A DNA stretch of 64,000 nucleotides. Origin: Odobenus rosmarus divergens. Taxonomy: Eukaryota > Chordata > Mammalia > Carnivora > Odobenidae. Within the stretch, counting starts at the first letter, position 1; the number at the start of each line of letters is the position of its first letter. Positions 1 to 11,525 of the stretch are shown here, one piece after another. The notes below the pieces were generated by a model. It made no database searches and had not been told where the DNA came from. It saw only the letters and a list, made by a program, of their open reading frames with translations. Location: NCBI RefSeq assembly GCF_000321225.1, contig NW_004450330.1, positions 2,942,708-3,006,707 of the forward strand, in the 5' to 3' direction. The translations under genes and the position numbers were made by a program.

Positions 1-629
1 CCACTGTTCTAACTAAGCTGCTTGGTCCTGAGTGAACACCACCATTCACTACCAATCACCAAAGCTCAACCAAATCCAAACTAGAGTATTTAATACAACT
101 GGAGGCTGGGAACTTATGGAGGAAATTAAAATAGAAACAATGAAAAGTAAGACTCTATCAATGTTCTTACCTTACCTTGGGCCTGTCTGCTACCCAACTA
201 TCTCTTTAGACCTCAGATAGATTCCATGTTTTAGGGCCAGCCTACTACCCAGACCTATAAGTGCCTTTGACCATGTCACAAAGGTGGAGATCTATTAGTT
301 CCTTACTCCAACCTATTTCCAGCCTGTTGTCCACTGAATGCCATGATAATCTCTGTAAAAAAAACAAAAAACAAAACACTACTCTCACCAAAATGAAGAC
401 AATCTACTGCATGTACTAATGTGGCTCAGTTCAGCTTCTTTATGTCCTGACTTAGACATATTGGAATTGAATTTGTCTTTACCTTTGCATAACAAAAGGC
501 CCATTAATAGGTTTTCTTAAAATAAATTTCATCTGCCCCTTAGCTAAAATAACAAATTATCTACATTTCCTGCAGTCACTCCTTCAGAATCACTAAGGTT
601 CAGCCTTGAAGCATCTTACTACACATTTA
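1..629. other. Unique AT-rich sequence, no gene seen
   Basis: I see no recognisable exon, repeat family or RNA gene. The only short reading frame (32-220, plus) has no protein-like features. A short A-rich patch lies at 357-379. Confidence 0.5.
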
Positions 630-1118
630 ACAAATATTTAAGGAGCTCTTTTTAGGAGCCAGACCCTGGGCTAAGCACTAAGAATATCAATTAGGTGTGG
701 TTCACTCTTATATTCCAGCTTAGAGAAATTGGCAGGTAAATAAATACATTTGAGAAATAGGCAAAGGAGTGACCATAAAAGAATGTACAGGTTCAAACAA
801 TAGTATGAAAGAGGAAATGGCTCTTTTCAATTGAAGTGGGAGGGGAAGGATTACAAAAGCTTCAAAAAGGATCCTCACAAGCTGTTGGCATGGTAAATAA
901 GAGAAGAAAAGGATGTTCCTATTAGAATAGCTTATGCAAACATGTTTTCAGAAAACCCCAAGCAGCTGAGAATGTCAGAGTTTAGGGATGTGAGGAAATG
1001 TCTACCAAGAGATGGAACTAAAAATCCAAAAACATCCTAGATAATGGAGGGCCCTTTATGTTGTACCAAGAAATTCTGACCACAAAAACACTTAAGAATG
1101 AGATAGGTTTTCTCTCTC
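630..1118 (-). mobile_element. L2 LINE fragment, part 1
   Basis: The stretch starts with the reversed L2 3' end (aaatatttaaggagctc, then ccagaccctgggctaagcac). It continues through diverged L2 sequence to the segment around 1045-1080 that matches the usual 'gatcatgtagggccttgtaggcc' portion. It is ancient and heavily mutated. The same copy appears to resume at 1229 and 1844 after two L1 insertions. The assignment comes from remembered consensus. Confidence 0.6.
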
Positions 1119-1228
1119 TCTTTTTTTTAATGAAGTATAATTGACATATAATATCCTATTAGTTTCAGGTGTACATTATTGTAATTCAATATTTTTATAC
1201 ATTATGAATGTTGTATTATAAGAGAGCT
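1119..1228 (-). mobile_element. L1 3' end fragment
   Basis: A T-run (1120-1128) is followed by the antisense L1 3'UTR signature tagtttcaggtgtacatt and a tttttatacattatgaatg stretch. The poly(A) is therefore on the left and the element lies on the minus strand. It is severely 5'-truncated and inserted in L2 sequence. Confidence 0.65.
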
Positions 1229-1412
1229 ATTATTTTAGTCCTGTCATGTGGAGAATTGATTAGCTGGAGACACTAATTCTTAGATTGTCATGGTGGTCCA
1301 GGTGAAAGATCATGATGACCTTCACTGGGAACCCCAGAGCATTCCAGAAGCTGAAATGAATGGATACAGAACATGTTAGGAATAGGAGTTCAGTAGAACT
1401 TGGTAACTTTTT
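1229..1412 (-). mobile_element. L2 LINE fragment, part 2
   Basis: This is diverged L2 sequence (the segment near gtcatggtggtccaggtga) lying between two L1 insertions. Its right end (1395-1412) is the left copy of the target-site duplication of the next L1. Confidence 0.5.
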
Positions 1413-1825
1413 TTTAAATTTTATTTTATTATGTTATGTTAATCACCATACATTACATCATTAGTTTTTGATGTAGTGTTCCATGATTCATTGTTTGTGT
1501 ATCCCAGTGCTCCATGCAGTATGTGCCCTCCTTAATACCCATCACCAGGCTAACCCATTCCCCCCACCCCCCTCCCCTCTAGAACGCTCAGTTTGTTTCT
1601 CAGAGTCCATAGTCTCTCATGGTTCATCTCCCACTCCGATTTCCCCCCCTTCATTTTTCCCTTCTTACTATCTTCTTTTTTTTTGTTTTAACATATAATG
1701 CATTATTTGTTTCAGAGGTACAGGTTTGGGATTCATCAGTCTTACACAATTCACAGTGCTCACCATAGCACATACCCTCCCCAGTGTCTATCACCCAGCC
1801 ACCCCATCCCTCCCACCCCCCACCA
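1413..1825 (-). mobile_element. Carnivore L1, 5'-truncated, with 18-bp TSD
   Basis: This is the antisense carnivore L1 3'UTR. A T-rich start is followed by the 'cattagtttttgatgtagtg' block, a C-rich tract near 1559-1578, a T-run at about 1677-1684 and the 'atttgtttcagaggtacagg' block. It is flanked by the 18-bp direct repeat agaacttggtaacttttt at 1395-1412 and 1826-1843, which I read as identical. It is a clean target-primed insertion into L2. Small overlapping reading frames inside it are not genes. Confidence 0.9.
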
Positions 1826-1843
1826 AGAACTTGGTAACTTTTT

Positions 1844-1985
1844 GAGAGTTGTCCATGTAAAGGCGAGAGATGAGTGTGCTGGTATCCTGAATTTTGGGAT
1901 GAGGGAAGAGCTGTTTTGTAGTATTTTGCTGAGGCAGAAAACACAGAAAGAGTATAAGTATGGAGTTCAAGGGGAGGGGAACTTT
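1844..1985 (-). mobile_element. L2 LINE fragment, part 3
   Basis: This is the presumed continuation of the same L2 after the L1 at 1413-1825. The similarity is weak (ggcgagagatgagtgtgctg region). The call depends partly on the position next to the TSD. Confidence 0.4.
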
Positions 1986-3225
1986 AAATGAAATTAAAGC
2001 AGTGCAGATTCTAAAATTATCATCATTCCCACATTTTGTGCACCTAAATCCCTCTGGGTATGCCCCATTCTCTGCCTAAGGAACTCTTGATAAAACCTTC
2101 CCAACTCTATGGGAGTTGGGGCAGGGAATTGCTCCAGCCTTCACCTTCCTACTTCAAGCTGAGGAACATCCTCATGCATTTATCATGTCAAGTCTGGATT
2201 CTCTTGGTTTCCCATCTCAGCTGGTACTCCTCATCAGGGGACTGACTGGAAATTCAGTCTTCATGATTTGCAATTACAGACTCCAGATATAACCCCAGCA
2301 GAACCCCAATAAAGAGCAAGTACATAGTACCTAACTTGGAATAAATTAAATTAGTTGATAAAGTAAAAGTGATATGCATCCCTCTGACTATGAAACTATG
2401 GTGTATGCTTTAGAATCAACTGCCACCTCCACAGATAGTACATCTTAAAACTAGGTCATAGTGCGAAAGAGAACTTGTGGAGTGGCCATGCACCCCATAG
2501 AGTACAGGACTCCAGGAGCACCCTTGGTATATGGAGAGATCAGCTCAGCAGGGAGCAAAGAAATAGGGATCTCAAGGCCCTATTTTTTCCCAAGCTTGGA
2601 GATCAAAAGAAAATCAAAGAGGTAAATATCAAGGAAAACCCCAAAGTGTCCCTTACTGTAGATATTTTTCTGTGGTAAAGGTTAAACATTTTCTATTTCT
2701 TAGAATAAAATGCATTCAGAAGTATTATCTTAAAGCCAGTAGAGTCATAACTATTTGTTTTTCTCTATAGTTTCTGTGGGTTAGTTTAGACATTCTCTTA
2801 AAAAAAAAAAAAGAAATTTTTCCAGCAGGGGTCTCTCTTTGCACATGGTACAAAAATTCTTAGCTTTGCAATGGAATATTTTTGTTTTGCTTATCCATCT
2901 TACAATGTAAATGGATGTGGTTGCAAAATATGTCAAAGCTCTTTTCTTACACTATCAGAAAACCAAGGAAAAGATATAATGCTTCATATCATGATTTTGA
3001 TGATGATTAAAGTGGTGTGTTCATTACAAGATAATGCAGCAAGCAACACATTTATAATTTTAGGCACTTTTTTGTTTATATATTATACATCAAAAAAGGT
3101 TTACTTTTTAAAAGGTATAATCCCTAAATTGACTTGTTTGCATGTTTCCTCACTTTTTTGTTTCATGTTTCAAGTAACTAGAACATTCAGAATTGGCTAT
3201 TTTATTTACACATTTTATTGAATTT
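1986..3225. other. Unique sequence, no gene seen
   Basis: No repeat family or exon was recognised. A 116-codon plus frame at 2871-3221 is AT-rich, full of Phe/Ile/Tyr, and ends in SINE-adjacent DNA. It has no domain I know and I treat it as chance. An A-run lies at 2801-2813. Confidence 0.5.
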
Positions 3226-3232
3226 TAGACAT

Positions 3233-3422
3233 TTTTTTAAAAGATTTTATTTATTTGAGAGAGAGAGAATGAGAGATAGAGAGCATGAGAGGGAAGAGGG
3301 TCAGAGGGAGAAGCAGACTCCCCGCTAAGCAGGGACCCCGATGTGGGACTCGATTCCGGGACTCCAGGATCATGACCTGAGCCAAAGGCAGTCGCTTAAC
3401 CAACTGAGCCACCCAGGCACCC
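3233..3422 (-). mobile_element. SINEC (carnivore tRNA-Lys SINE)
   Basis: Read left to right this is the reversed tail (aaagattttatttattt), the GA-rich middle, the B-box side (ggactcgattccgggactcc) and the reversed head (gagccacccaggcacc). The short TSD tagacat is at 3226-3232 and 3423-3429, with an imperfect extension. The copy is full length. Confidence 0.93.
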
Positions 3423-3429
3423 TAGACAT

Positions 3430-5231
3430 ATTTTATAAATAATGACGCTTTTTGTGTGTTTTGGCAGAAAAATAGGAAAAAATTAAAACATAGCCGTACT
3501 ATTGAAAAGAAAAATGAACCTTGAGAGTGAGGATTATCCAGTACAAAGCTTTCCATGGCTTGAAAACTATGAACTTGGAGAAAGAGGCATCATTGTTTTT
3601 GGTATCCACGTCTTGGGGATGGGTCCAAAGATCAGGTGGATATTTGTCCTGTGATGTATGCTGGGGCTTGGTCTGTACTTCTGGTGGGAGCAGGTCAGCA
3701 GGAAATTCTGGCCACTGAAAATTCGGGCCATCTTAAAGAGGTTCGTTCATCCCTACTGTCAACCAGTTGACTTACCCTGAGCAGAAGAGAAATGGCCACA
3801 AACAAGCCCTTGCCAAGTTAGCAAATGATACCTAAAATATAGTGCTTGAGAGAAATGCTTGCCATTAAAATAAAAAAAAATAGAAAAAAACAATTAAATC
3901 CTATTAAAATCCTTGGGACCAAATTTCTGCAAAGTACCCAGATTGCTGGTTTTATTTCTGTGGTTTAATCTCAAGCTTTGTTAATTTTCTTTTGTTTTAT
4001 TTCTTTTGACTGCAACTATCACTTCTTTCCCTGCCTCTGTTTCCATTCCCTCTTCAATCTCTAATTTTCAAAATCATTTCTTAATTCTAAAAAAAGTATC
4101 AACATTTTAGTGCCACCTTTTAATAAAGTATACATTTCCCTTCACAAAAATTAATTTTGGGCCATAAAAACTTTGATCTGTCTGACCACTAATAAAACAG
4201 AAAATATTAAGTGAAAATGTTTTATTCTAAATGACATGCCACTTACTTTTTAATAGTATTAGAGTAATTATCTTAATTCTCTTGCAAAAAAATCCATTAA
4301 GATCCTTTAATGAAGGAAATATATATTTGTAATGGACCAAATGGCACATGCCCTTGTCTAAAGCAATCATACTGTCCAGTAAAAGAAGATCCACATTTAA
4401 ATGTGGTACCTCTGAACACCAAATATTATAAGAATTCCTAGTCAACAGTATGCTATGCCAAGAGTACTCCACAGATTGGTTTGCCCTTTCCTACTACCTT
4501 GTGGCCTCATTCTAAATGTTTCTTTAATATTAACAATAGCATACTGGATTGTTCCAACAACATAGACCTTAACATCCTATGTTTATTTTATTTATCTCTG
4601 GATCTTTGAGCTATTCAAATCAATAAATATTATAAATCCTTCTCATTGGAAATGTTTTGTCACTATTTTCGTTTACATGTTTCTCCCTGCCGTCCTCTTT
4701 CCTATGCAAGCCACGTCTCTGCCCTCTGTTTTGCTTATTGTTTCCTTTCTCTCTTTTTTGTTCAGCTTCTGTACAATCATTTCTCTTTGCTCTGGCCTTT
4801 GCTCTAGCTTCATGTTCATTTCAGCCTCCACCTTTTTTCCCTCACAAACCTCTTTGATTCCAGTTGACAGTTTAAGATTTTTTCTTTTACTTTCCAGAGG
4901 CTCCCGTTGCCATAGTGACACATGATGATGATAAAGACCAGGACTGCTTCCACTGGCACTCCAGTTGCTATAACAATGCCAGTTAGCTGAGAATTCTGTG
5001 GAAACTTGTGAGAAGGATGCTAGTTCACACCTTTCTGTGGGACAGCCTGCCAGAAAATGTTTCTTAGTTAATAGTTGTTTGTACAGTAAATCTTGAGTCC
5101 ATAAATTTAAGAGCAGCCCACACTTCGATAACTAAAAAACTGAAACAATATTTACCTCTTTGTACCCTGAAAAATTCTCCCTTCCCTGCCTGTTTGCCCT
5201 CCTTTCCTACTCTATTTTTTATATTAAAAAC
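3430..5231. other. Unique sequence, pyrimidine-rich near 4660-4850
   Basis: I see no gene or known repeat. Minus and plus reading frames around 4670-4925 arise from a C/T-rich patch on one strand and are mutually overlapping, so they are not credible proteins. Confidence 0.5.
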
Positions 5232-5236
5232 ATACC

Positions 5237-5612
5237 TGATGTAGACTTAATTGTGTCCCTCCAAAATTCATATATTGAACTCCAACTCTCAGTGTGACTG
5301 TATTTGGAGACAGGGCTTTTGAGAGGTAACTAAGTTTAAATGAGGTTATAAGGGTGGGGTCCAAATCTGAGAGGATTGGTAGTCCTGGTGGGGAAAAAAG
5401 GAGAGAGATAGGGATCCTTCTCTCTTTCAACCATGTGAGACCACAGCAAGAAGACAGCCATCTACAATCCAGGAAGAGAGTCCTCACCAGGAACTGAATC
5501 TGTCTGCACCTTGATCTTGGACTTCCCAGTCTCCAGAATTATGGTAAAATAAATTTATATGCTTTAAGTCACCCAGTCTATGGTAATTGTTACAGAAGCT
5601 TGAGCTAATACA
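5237..5612 (+). mobile_element. Solo MaLR LTR (MLT1-like)
   Basis: A 376-bp LTR begins TG and ends CA. It carries the MaLR landmarks in order: gtgtccctccaaaattcata, gtgactgtatttggagac, the 'caagaagacagcc' block, cttgatcttggacttccca, an AATAAA-containing polyadenylation region, and aagtcacccagtctatgg near the end. The 5-bp repeat atacc is exact on both sides (5232-5236 and 5613-5617), as expected for an LTR retrotransposon. No internal region is attached, so it is a solo LTR left by recombination. Confidence 0.88.
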
Positions 5613-5617
5613 ATACC

Positions 5618-6276
5618 TTAATATTAACATTTCTAGATCTTGTTAAGTGATTTTGATTTTCAAAATTCAATTTCTGGAAATGTATCCAAATAAAGGAATT
5701 ATAGAATATTGCAATGTTCATTGTCAATATTTCATCATTGAATACTAGAAGAACTAAGAGAAAAAGATGACATTCATCAATATTTTTGTAATCCTTTTTG
5801 TTGTTATAGCTTTCTTATTCTTAATATAAAAGAAATGTGTAATTGTCTTCATCTTTATAAATACTATAACTCATCAAAAGCTGGGCAAAACTTTTATTTT
5901 GTTGCAGTTGTGTCATCTCCCTAGGATGTGAATCTTGGCAGTTTGCAACCATTTCTACTGGTCATGTTTGTGCCAACTCACATGGAGGAAGGGAGCATCA
6001 AATCTCGCTCAGGACTGATATCTGAAGACCTAAAACTGCTTTTAAAAAATAAAGTCTATTAAAAAAAAATACCTGTCTAGTGACACAATTCTAGTATACA
6101 AAATGCCAGAATAAAGTCAAAACTGACCATGCACAACCAAAAAGGAAGAGGAAAACCTTGGCACATCTCAAAGTGTGTTAAAGTAAGGGACATCAAAACA
6201 GAATTTTGCTAATGAAGACATTATGGATTGGCTTGTTCTTTGGCTCCTACATTCACTTCTACCAAAGGTGTTAATC
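5618..6276. other. Unique AT-rich sequence
   Basis: No exon or repeat family was recognised between the solo LTR and the next SINE. A short A-run precedes 6070. Confidence 0.5.
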
Positions 6277-6292
6277 AAGATAACATTAATTT

Positions 6293-6517
6293 GGGGCACC
6301 TGGGTGGCTCAGTTGGTTAAGTGTCTGCCTTCAGCTCAGGTCATGATCCCAGGGTCCTGGGATGGAGCCCTGAATTGGGCCCCATGCTCAGCAGGGATCC
6401 TGCTTCTCCCTCTGCCTGCTTCTCTCTCTGCCTGTTTCTCCCTCTGATTGCCGCCCCCTCTGCTTGTGCATGTGCATGCTCTCTCTCTCTGTGTCAAATA
6501 AATAAAATCTTTAAAAA
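6293..6517 (+). mobile_element. SINEC, full length
   Basis: It runs from the head ggggcacctgggtggctcag through the B-box region, a CT-rich middle, and the tail caaataaataaaatcttt. The TSD aagataacattaattt (6277-6292) and aagatagcattaattt (6518-6533) differs at one base. The CT-rich core is expanded compared with the other copies. Confidence 0.95.
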
Positions 6518-6717
6518 AAGATAGCATTAATTTATTTGAGTACATGTAAGACACCATCATGTTGAAAAAAAAGTGTCAATATGCTATATTATCACTGCAT
6601 AATTTTACAGAAAATTTTGAAGTGTAAATACTCTAAAATTGTTTAAGAAATCCTAGGGAATTTTAAGGAAAATGAAAGTGATGCTTGTGGAATGATCATG
6701 GAAAGTAGTTTCTAGCT

Positions 6718-7225
6718 AAACATTATTATTTGCAATTATGATGGAACAATTTATGATTTTTCAACTTTACAATGGTGTAAAAGTGGTAGGCATTCAGCAG
6801 AAACTGTGCTTCAAATTTTGAGTTTTGATCTTTTTCTGGGCTAGCGATATGCAGTACCATACTGTTGGTGATGCTGGGTGGCAGTGGCAAGCCCCGGCTC
6901 CCGTTGGCCACGTAATCACAAAGGTAAACAAGCGATACACTTACAACCATTCTCTACCTACACAACTATTCTGTTTTCACTTTCAGTACAATATTCAACA
7001 AATTACATGAGAAAGTCAACACTTTATTATAAAATTGGCTTTGTGATGATTTTGCCCAACTGTAGGTTAATGTAAGTGTTCTAAGCACATTTAAGGTAGT
7101 TTACACTAAATTATAGTGTTTGGTAGGTGAGGTGAACTAAATGCATTTTTTACTTAAAATATTTTCAACTTTTGTTTTATTGGGACACAACTCTGTAATC
7201 CCGTAAGTTGAAGAAGAGCTGTATA
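6718..7225. mobile_element. Old DNA transposon (non-autonomous, TIR type)
   Basis: The left end (near tgcaattatgatggaac) and right end (ccgtaagttgaagaagagct) are decayed inverted copies of an acttacgatgg-type terminus. The interior carries a familiar mammalian mariner/Tigger-like MITE sequence, including ctagcgatatgcagtacc, acaaaggtaaacaagcgata and tttgcccaactgtaggttaa. It has no transposase. The exact family name is not assigned. Short frames within it (6825-7075, plus) are non-coding. Confidence 0.7.
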
Positions 7226-7304
7226 ATTGTTCTAATTGTGCTATAAAGCTAGCTGATTTTGCTTATTATGGTAGAACAGGATCTTCGGTGCTATTATCAG
7301 TAAA

Positions 7305-7495
7305 AATAATAACAATAACTTCCTATTATGCACCAGGCACTATTCTAAGTGATTCATATCTATTATCTCTATTTCTCACTACAAACTTGAAAGAGAAACT
7401 AATACATGGGGGGAAAGGTTCTGGGAAGTAAGGTCACATTTCCAATATTTCCATTAAGGCTCAAGAATTTAAACTAACACCACAGCCCAAAACAT
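7305..7495 (-). mobile_element. MIR SINE, decayed
   Basis: The reversed MIR core landmarks are present in order: attatgcaccaggcactatt, then ctaagtgattcatatctatt, then a weak match to the 'aagtaaggtcacatttcc' portion. This is an ancient mammalian SINE. Confidence 0.6.
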
Positions 7496-7916
7496 AATCA
7501 GTCCAAGGAGCATACAAGGAACCCTAAGGGTGGCTCTAACATTCAGTTGCATAAATTCTGGAATCACAACAACTGAATCAAATTAGTTGGATAATTGCTA
7601 CAAATGTACATTACCTTTAATGTGGCTTGGTTTCTTTCTTTCTTTTTTTTTTTTTAATGTTCAGTTAGCCAAAATATAGTACATCATTAGTTTTTGTTGT
7701 AGTGTTCAATGATTCATTAGTTGCATATAACACTCAGTGCTCATCACAACACGTGCCCTCCTTAATACCCATCGCCCGATTACCCCACCCCCTCCCTTCT
7801 GTAACCCTCAGTTTGTTTCCCAGAGGTCCAGAATCTCTCACGGTTTGTCTCCCTCTCTGATTTCTTCCCATTCAGTTTTCTCTCCCTTCCTCTGTGGTCC
7901 TCCATGCTATTTCTTA

Positions 7917-9652
7917 TGTTCTACATATGAGTGAAACTATATGGTAATTGTCTTACTCTGCTTGACTTATTTCACTTAGCCTAATCCCCTCCAGTTCCAT
8001 CCATGTCAGTGCAAATGGTAGGTATTCTTTCTGATGGCTGAGTAATATTCCATTGTATATATGAACCACATCTTCTTTATCCACTCATCTGTTGAAGGAC
8101 ATCTTGTTTCCTTCCACAGTTTGGCTATTGTGGACATTGCTGCTAAGAACATTGGGGTGCAGGTGCCCCTTCTTTTCACTACATCTGTATCTTTGGGATA
8201 AATACCTAGTAGTGCAAATGCTGGGCCATAAGGTAGCTCTATTTTTAACATTTTGAGGAACCTCCATATGTTTTCCAGAGTGGCTATACCAGCTTGCATT
8301 CCCACCAACAGTGTAAGAGAGTTCCCCTTTCTCCACATCCTCACCAACACTTGTTTCCTATTTTGTTAATGTTTGCCATTCTAACTGGTGTAAGGTGATA
8401 TCTCACTGTGGTTTTGGTTTGTAGTTCCCTGATGCCGAGTGATATGGAGCATTTTTTTCATGTGTCTGTTGGCTATTTGTATGTCTTCTTTGGGGAAGTG
8501 TCTGTTCATGTCTTCTGACCATTTATTGACTGGATTATTTGTTCTTTAGGTATTGAGTTTGATAAGTTCTTTATAGATCTTGGATACAAGCCCTTTATCT
8601 GAAATATCATTTGCAAATATCTTCTCCCATTCCAAGGGTTGCCTCTTAGGTTTGTTGGCTGTTTCCTTTGTTGTGCAGAAGCTTTTTATCTTGGTGAAAT
8701 CCCAATAGCTCATTTTTGCTTTTGTTTCCCTTGCCTTTAGCAACATGTCTTGAAAGAAGTTGCCGTGGCTGATGTTGAAGAGGTTACTGCCTATGTTATC
8801 CTCTAGGATTTTGATGGATTCCTGTCTCACACTGAGATCTTTTATCTATTTTGAGTTTACCTTTCTGTATGGTGTCAGAGAATGGTCTAGTTTCATTCTG
8901 CTGCATGTGGCTGTCCAATTTTCCCAGCACCATTTATTGAAGAGACTGTCTTTTTTCCATTGGATGTTCTTTCCTGCTTTGTCAAAAATTAGTTGACCAT
9001 AGAGTTGAGGGTCCACTTCTGGTTATCTATTCTGTTCCATTGATCTATGTGTCTGTTTTTGTGCATACCATGCTATCTCGATGATCACAGCTTTGTAATA
9101 TAGCTTGAAGTCAGGCATTGTAATGCCCCCAGCTTTGGTTTTCTTCTTCAACATTCCCCTGGTGATTCAGGGTCTATTCTGGTTCCATATAAATTTTAGG
9201 ATTGTTTGTTCCAACTCTGTGAAAAATGCCAATGGTATTTAACAGGTATTGCATTGAAAGTGTAGATTGCTCTGGGCAGCATAGACATTTTAACAATGTT
9301 TATTCTTCTAATCCATGAGCATGGAATGTTTTTCCATCTCTTTGTGTCTTCCTCCCTTTCTTTGATAAGTGTTCTGTAGTTTCTAGAGTACAGATCCTTT
9401 ACCTCTTTGATTAGGTTTATTCCTAGGTATCTTATGGTTTTGGGTGCTATTGTAAATGGAATCGATTTCTTAATTTCTCTTTCTTCAGTTACATTGTTAT
9501 TGTATAGAAATGCAACTGATTTCTGTGCATTGATTTTGTATCCTACCACGTTGCTGAATTGCTATATGAGTTCTACTAACTTGGTGGTGGAGTCTTTTGG
9601 GTTTTCCACATAAAGTGTCATGTCATCTGCAAAAAGAGAGAGTTTGACTTCT
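7917..9652 (-). pseudogene. L1 ORF2 3' half (RT palm to C-terminus), broken
   Basis: Reading on the minus strand, this encodes the second half of the L1 ORF2 protein, starting at the RT catalytic box FADDM (9619-9633, intact) and running through the thumb region to the C-terminal 'IYTMEYYSAI' block near 8040. Frameshifts and stops split it into several frames (for example 9549-9196, 8830-8546, 8350-8006). ORF2p normally supplies endonuclease and reverse transcriptase for target-primed insertion. This copy is dead because it is truncated, inverted against its own upstream half and frameshifted. Confidence 0.88.
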
Positions 9653-10422
9653 ACCAAGACTGAAACAGGAAGAAATAGACAATCTGAATAGACAAATAAC
9701 CCGCAGGGAAATTGAAGCAGTAATCAAAAACCTCCCAAAAAACAAAAGTCCAAGGCCAGATGGCTTCCCAAAGGGAATTCTACCAAACATTTATAGAAGA
9801 AATAATACCTATTCTATTGAAGCTGTTTTAAAAAATAGAAATGGAAGGAAAACTTCCAAACTTGTTCTATAAGGTCAGCATTACCCTGATCCCAAAACCA
9901 GACAAAGACCCCATCAAAAGGGAGAATTACAGACCAATATCCCTGATGAATATGGATGCCAAAATACTCAACAAGATCCTAACCAATAGAATCCAACAGT
10001 ACATTAAAAGGATTATTCACCACAACCAGGTGGGATTTATTCTCAGGATACTAGGGTGGTTCAACAGTTGGAAATCAATCAATGTGATAGAGCACATTAA
10101 TAAAAGAAAAGACAGGAACCATATGATCCTCTCATTTGATGCAGAAAAAGTATTTGACAAAATACAGCATTTTTTCCTGATTAAAACTCTGCAAAGTATA
10201 GGGATAGAGGGAACATACCTCAGTATCATAAAAGCCATCTATGAAAAGCCCACAGTGAATATCATTCTCAATGGGGAAAAACTGACAGCTTTTCCCTTAA
10301 GGTCAGGAACACAACAGGGTTGCCCACTCTCACCACTATTGTTCAACATAGTACTAGAAGTCCTAGCCTCAGCAATCAGACAACAAAAAGAAATAAAAGG
10401 CATTCAAATTGGCAAAGAAGAA
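9653..10422 (+). pseudogene. L1 ORF2 fragment: RT fingers/palm, inverted arm
   Basis: The plus strand carries the reverse-transcriptase N-terminal part. It includes the '[10 protein letters not shown]' block, an [14 protein letters not shown] box, a QVGFI box, [10 protein letters not shown] (palm motif A region) and [20 protein letters not shown] (motif B region). It stops at IQIGKEEA, exactly where ORF2 would continue into the FADD box now found on the other strand. A 199-codon frame (9841-10440) remains open, but its last few codons come from flanking DNA. A frameshift lies near 9770-9840. This is retrotransposon debris, not a host gene. Confidence 0.9.
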
Positions 10423-10438
10423 GCTTGTTTTATTTCTT

Positions 10439-11394
10439 AAACCATCTAGACATTAACAATGAACCAGGTAGATTGGAGCTTGAAAAACACAAATGAGATT
10501 TATGAAAACTTAAGTAGTAGCAGAATGTGTTTCATTATTTAAGAGAACTTCAAACTTGGAAATGTAGAAACTTTGATTTCCAAATTGCTCCATCTTTGAC
10601 TGAGTTGCGCACACTCTCTCTCTCTCTTCATCTCTCTCTGTGTAGAGAAAAAGTAAACATGTGAGCCAGAATGGGAGTGGACTGACTTAAGAGGAATCAA
10701 GTCTGTTGCTGTATTTTGTAATTTCACAGGTCACTTTATGAGTAATAGATTAGAAATTATTGTAATATATAACCATAACCAACTTTAGGACATCTACATA
10801 TTACCAACTGACATACAATATAAATAAATTGCCCTTTGAGTGTTGTAATTTTGCACACACTTTGGCCCCTGGAAACCCCAAAGTATGAATGATTCCATCT
10901 AATATCTAGACTTTGCAGACCAAACCTTTCTTGTTTCTTAAGGGGAAAAATCCCATCAATAACATGTTCTTTAAAGAAGTGTCTTATCTTTGAAAATGTT
11001 CATATTATACTGAGCTGCTCAACAGAAATATGAGGATTTTCTTATTTCTAAGAGATCTTCCCACTGAAAGAAGAAGAGACACTGGAATTAAAGGGATAGC
11101 ATGGAGGAGGACCAGACAAACCTAGTGGGCAAATGAGGCAAAAGCTTGTGGACTTCTGGACTGTTTAATATCTGATCTCTCTAGAGTCCCTTGGTTATCA
11201 ACTCTTTTCATGTCCTAACCCCAAAGAAGGGGGTATTATTTAATAGTTTTTAAGTTTTGTGTCATCCAGAGCACCTCTCTCAGGTTTAGAGATGTTTAGA
11301 ATACATCTACTTGTAATGGGAAGTAAGAGTCTTCCTTGATTGATCCCTAGAAATTAGCAAATTGGTAAGTGATGTGGATATAAGTACAGTAAGA
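10439..11394. other. Unique sequence
   Basis: I see no exon or clear repeat. A short (CT)n patch lies near 10613-10640. Confidence 0.5.
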
Positions 11395-11525
11395 TAAGAA
11401 TTAAGAGTTTTGCCTTTTTATCCCAGCCTTCTCACTCCCTGAGTAGTTTTGGCCCATCAGTTATTATTTCTGGGCCTCAATTTCTTCTAAAAATTTAGGG
11501 GTGTTATGGTATCTCCATAATTAAT
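11395..11525 (+). mobile_element. MIR SINE fragment
   Basis: This is a weak forward MIR core. The ttctgggcctcaatttcttc segment corresponds to the usual 'tgcctcagtttcctcatctg', with a decayed upstream cysteine-tRNA-like portion. Confidence 0.5.

Larger units (their letters stand above)
7641..10422. mobile_element. L1 with 5' inversion (twin-priming product)
   Basis: The left arm (7641 to about 9652) is a minus-strand L1 3'UTR plus the 3' half of ORF2. The right arm (about 9653 to 10422) is the immediately upstream part of ORF2 on the plus strand. The arms meet within a few bases of one another in ORF2 order, just before the reverse-transcriptase FADD motif. The pair is flanked by one target duplication, gcttggtttctttctt (7625-7640) and gcttgttttatttctt (10423-10438), 14 of 16 matching. 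This is the classic twin-priming outcome of one integration, not two elements. Divergence is moderate, with several frameshifts. Confidence 0.9.

Noticed and set aside
6293..6400. tRNA-like A and B boxes in SINE heads
   Set aside because: They are SINEC internal pol III promoters, not tRNA genes. There is no cloverleaf with proper acceptor stem, and the same head recurs in all copies.
8006..8350. 114-codon minus frame
   Set aside because: C-terminal end of L1 ORF2 (IYTMEYYSAI block), part of the twin-primed element.
9841..10440. 199-codon open frame resembling reverse transcriptase
   Set aside because: It is L1 ORF2 in the inverted arm of a truncated L1. It lacks the FADD box and a start context, and ends in flanking DNA, so it is not a host gene or a new RT system.
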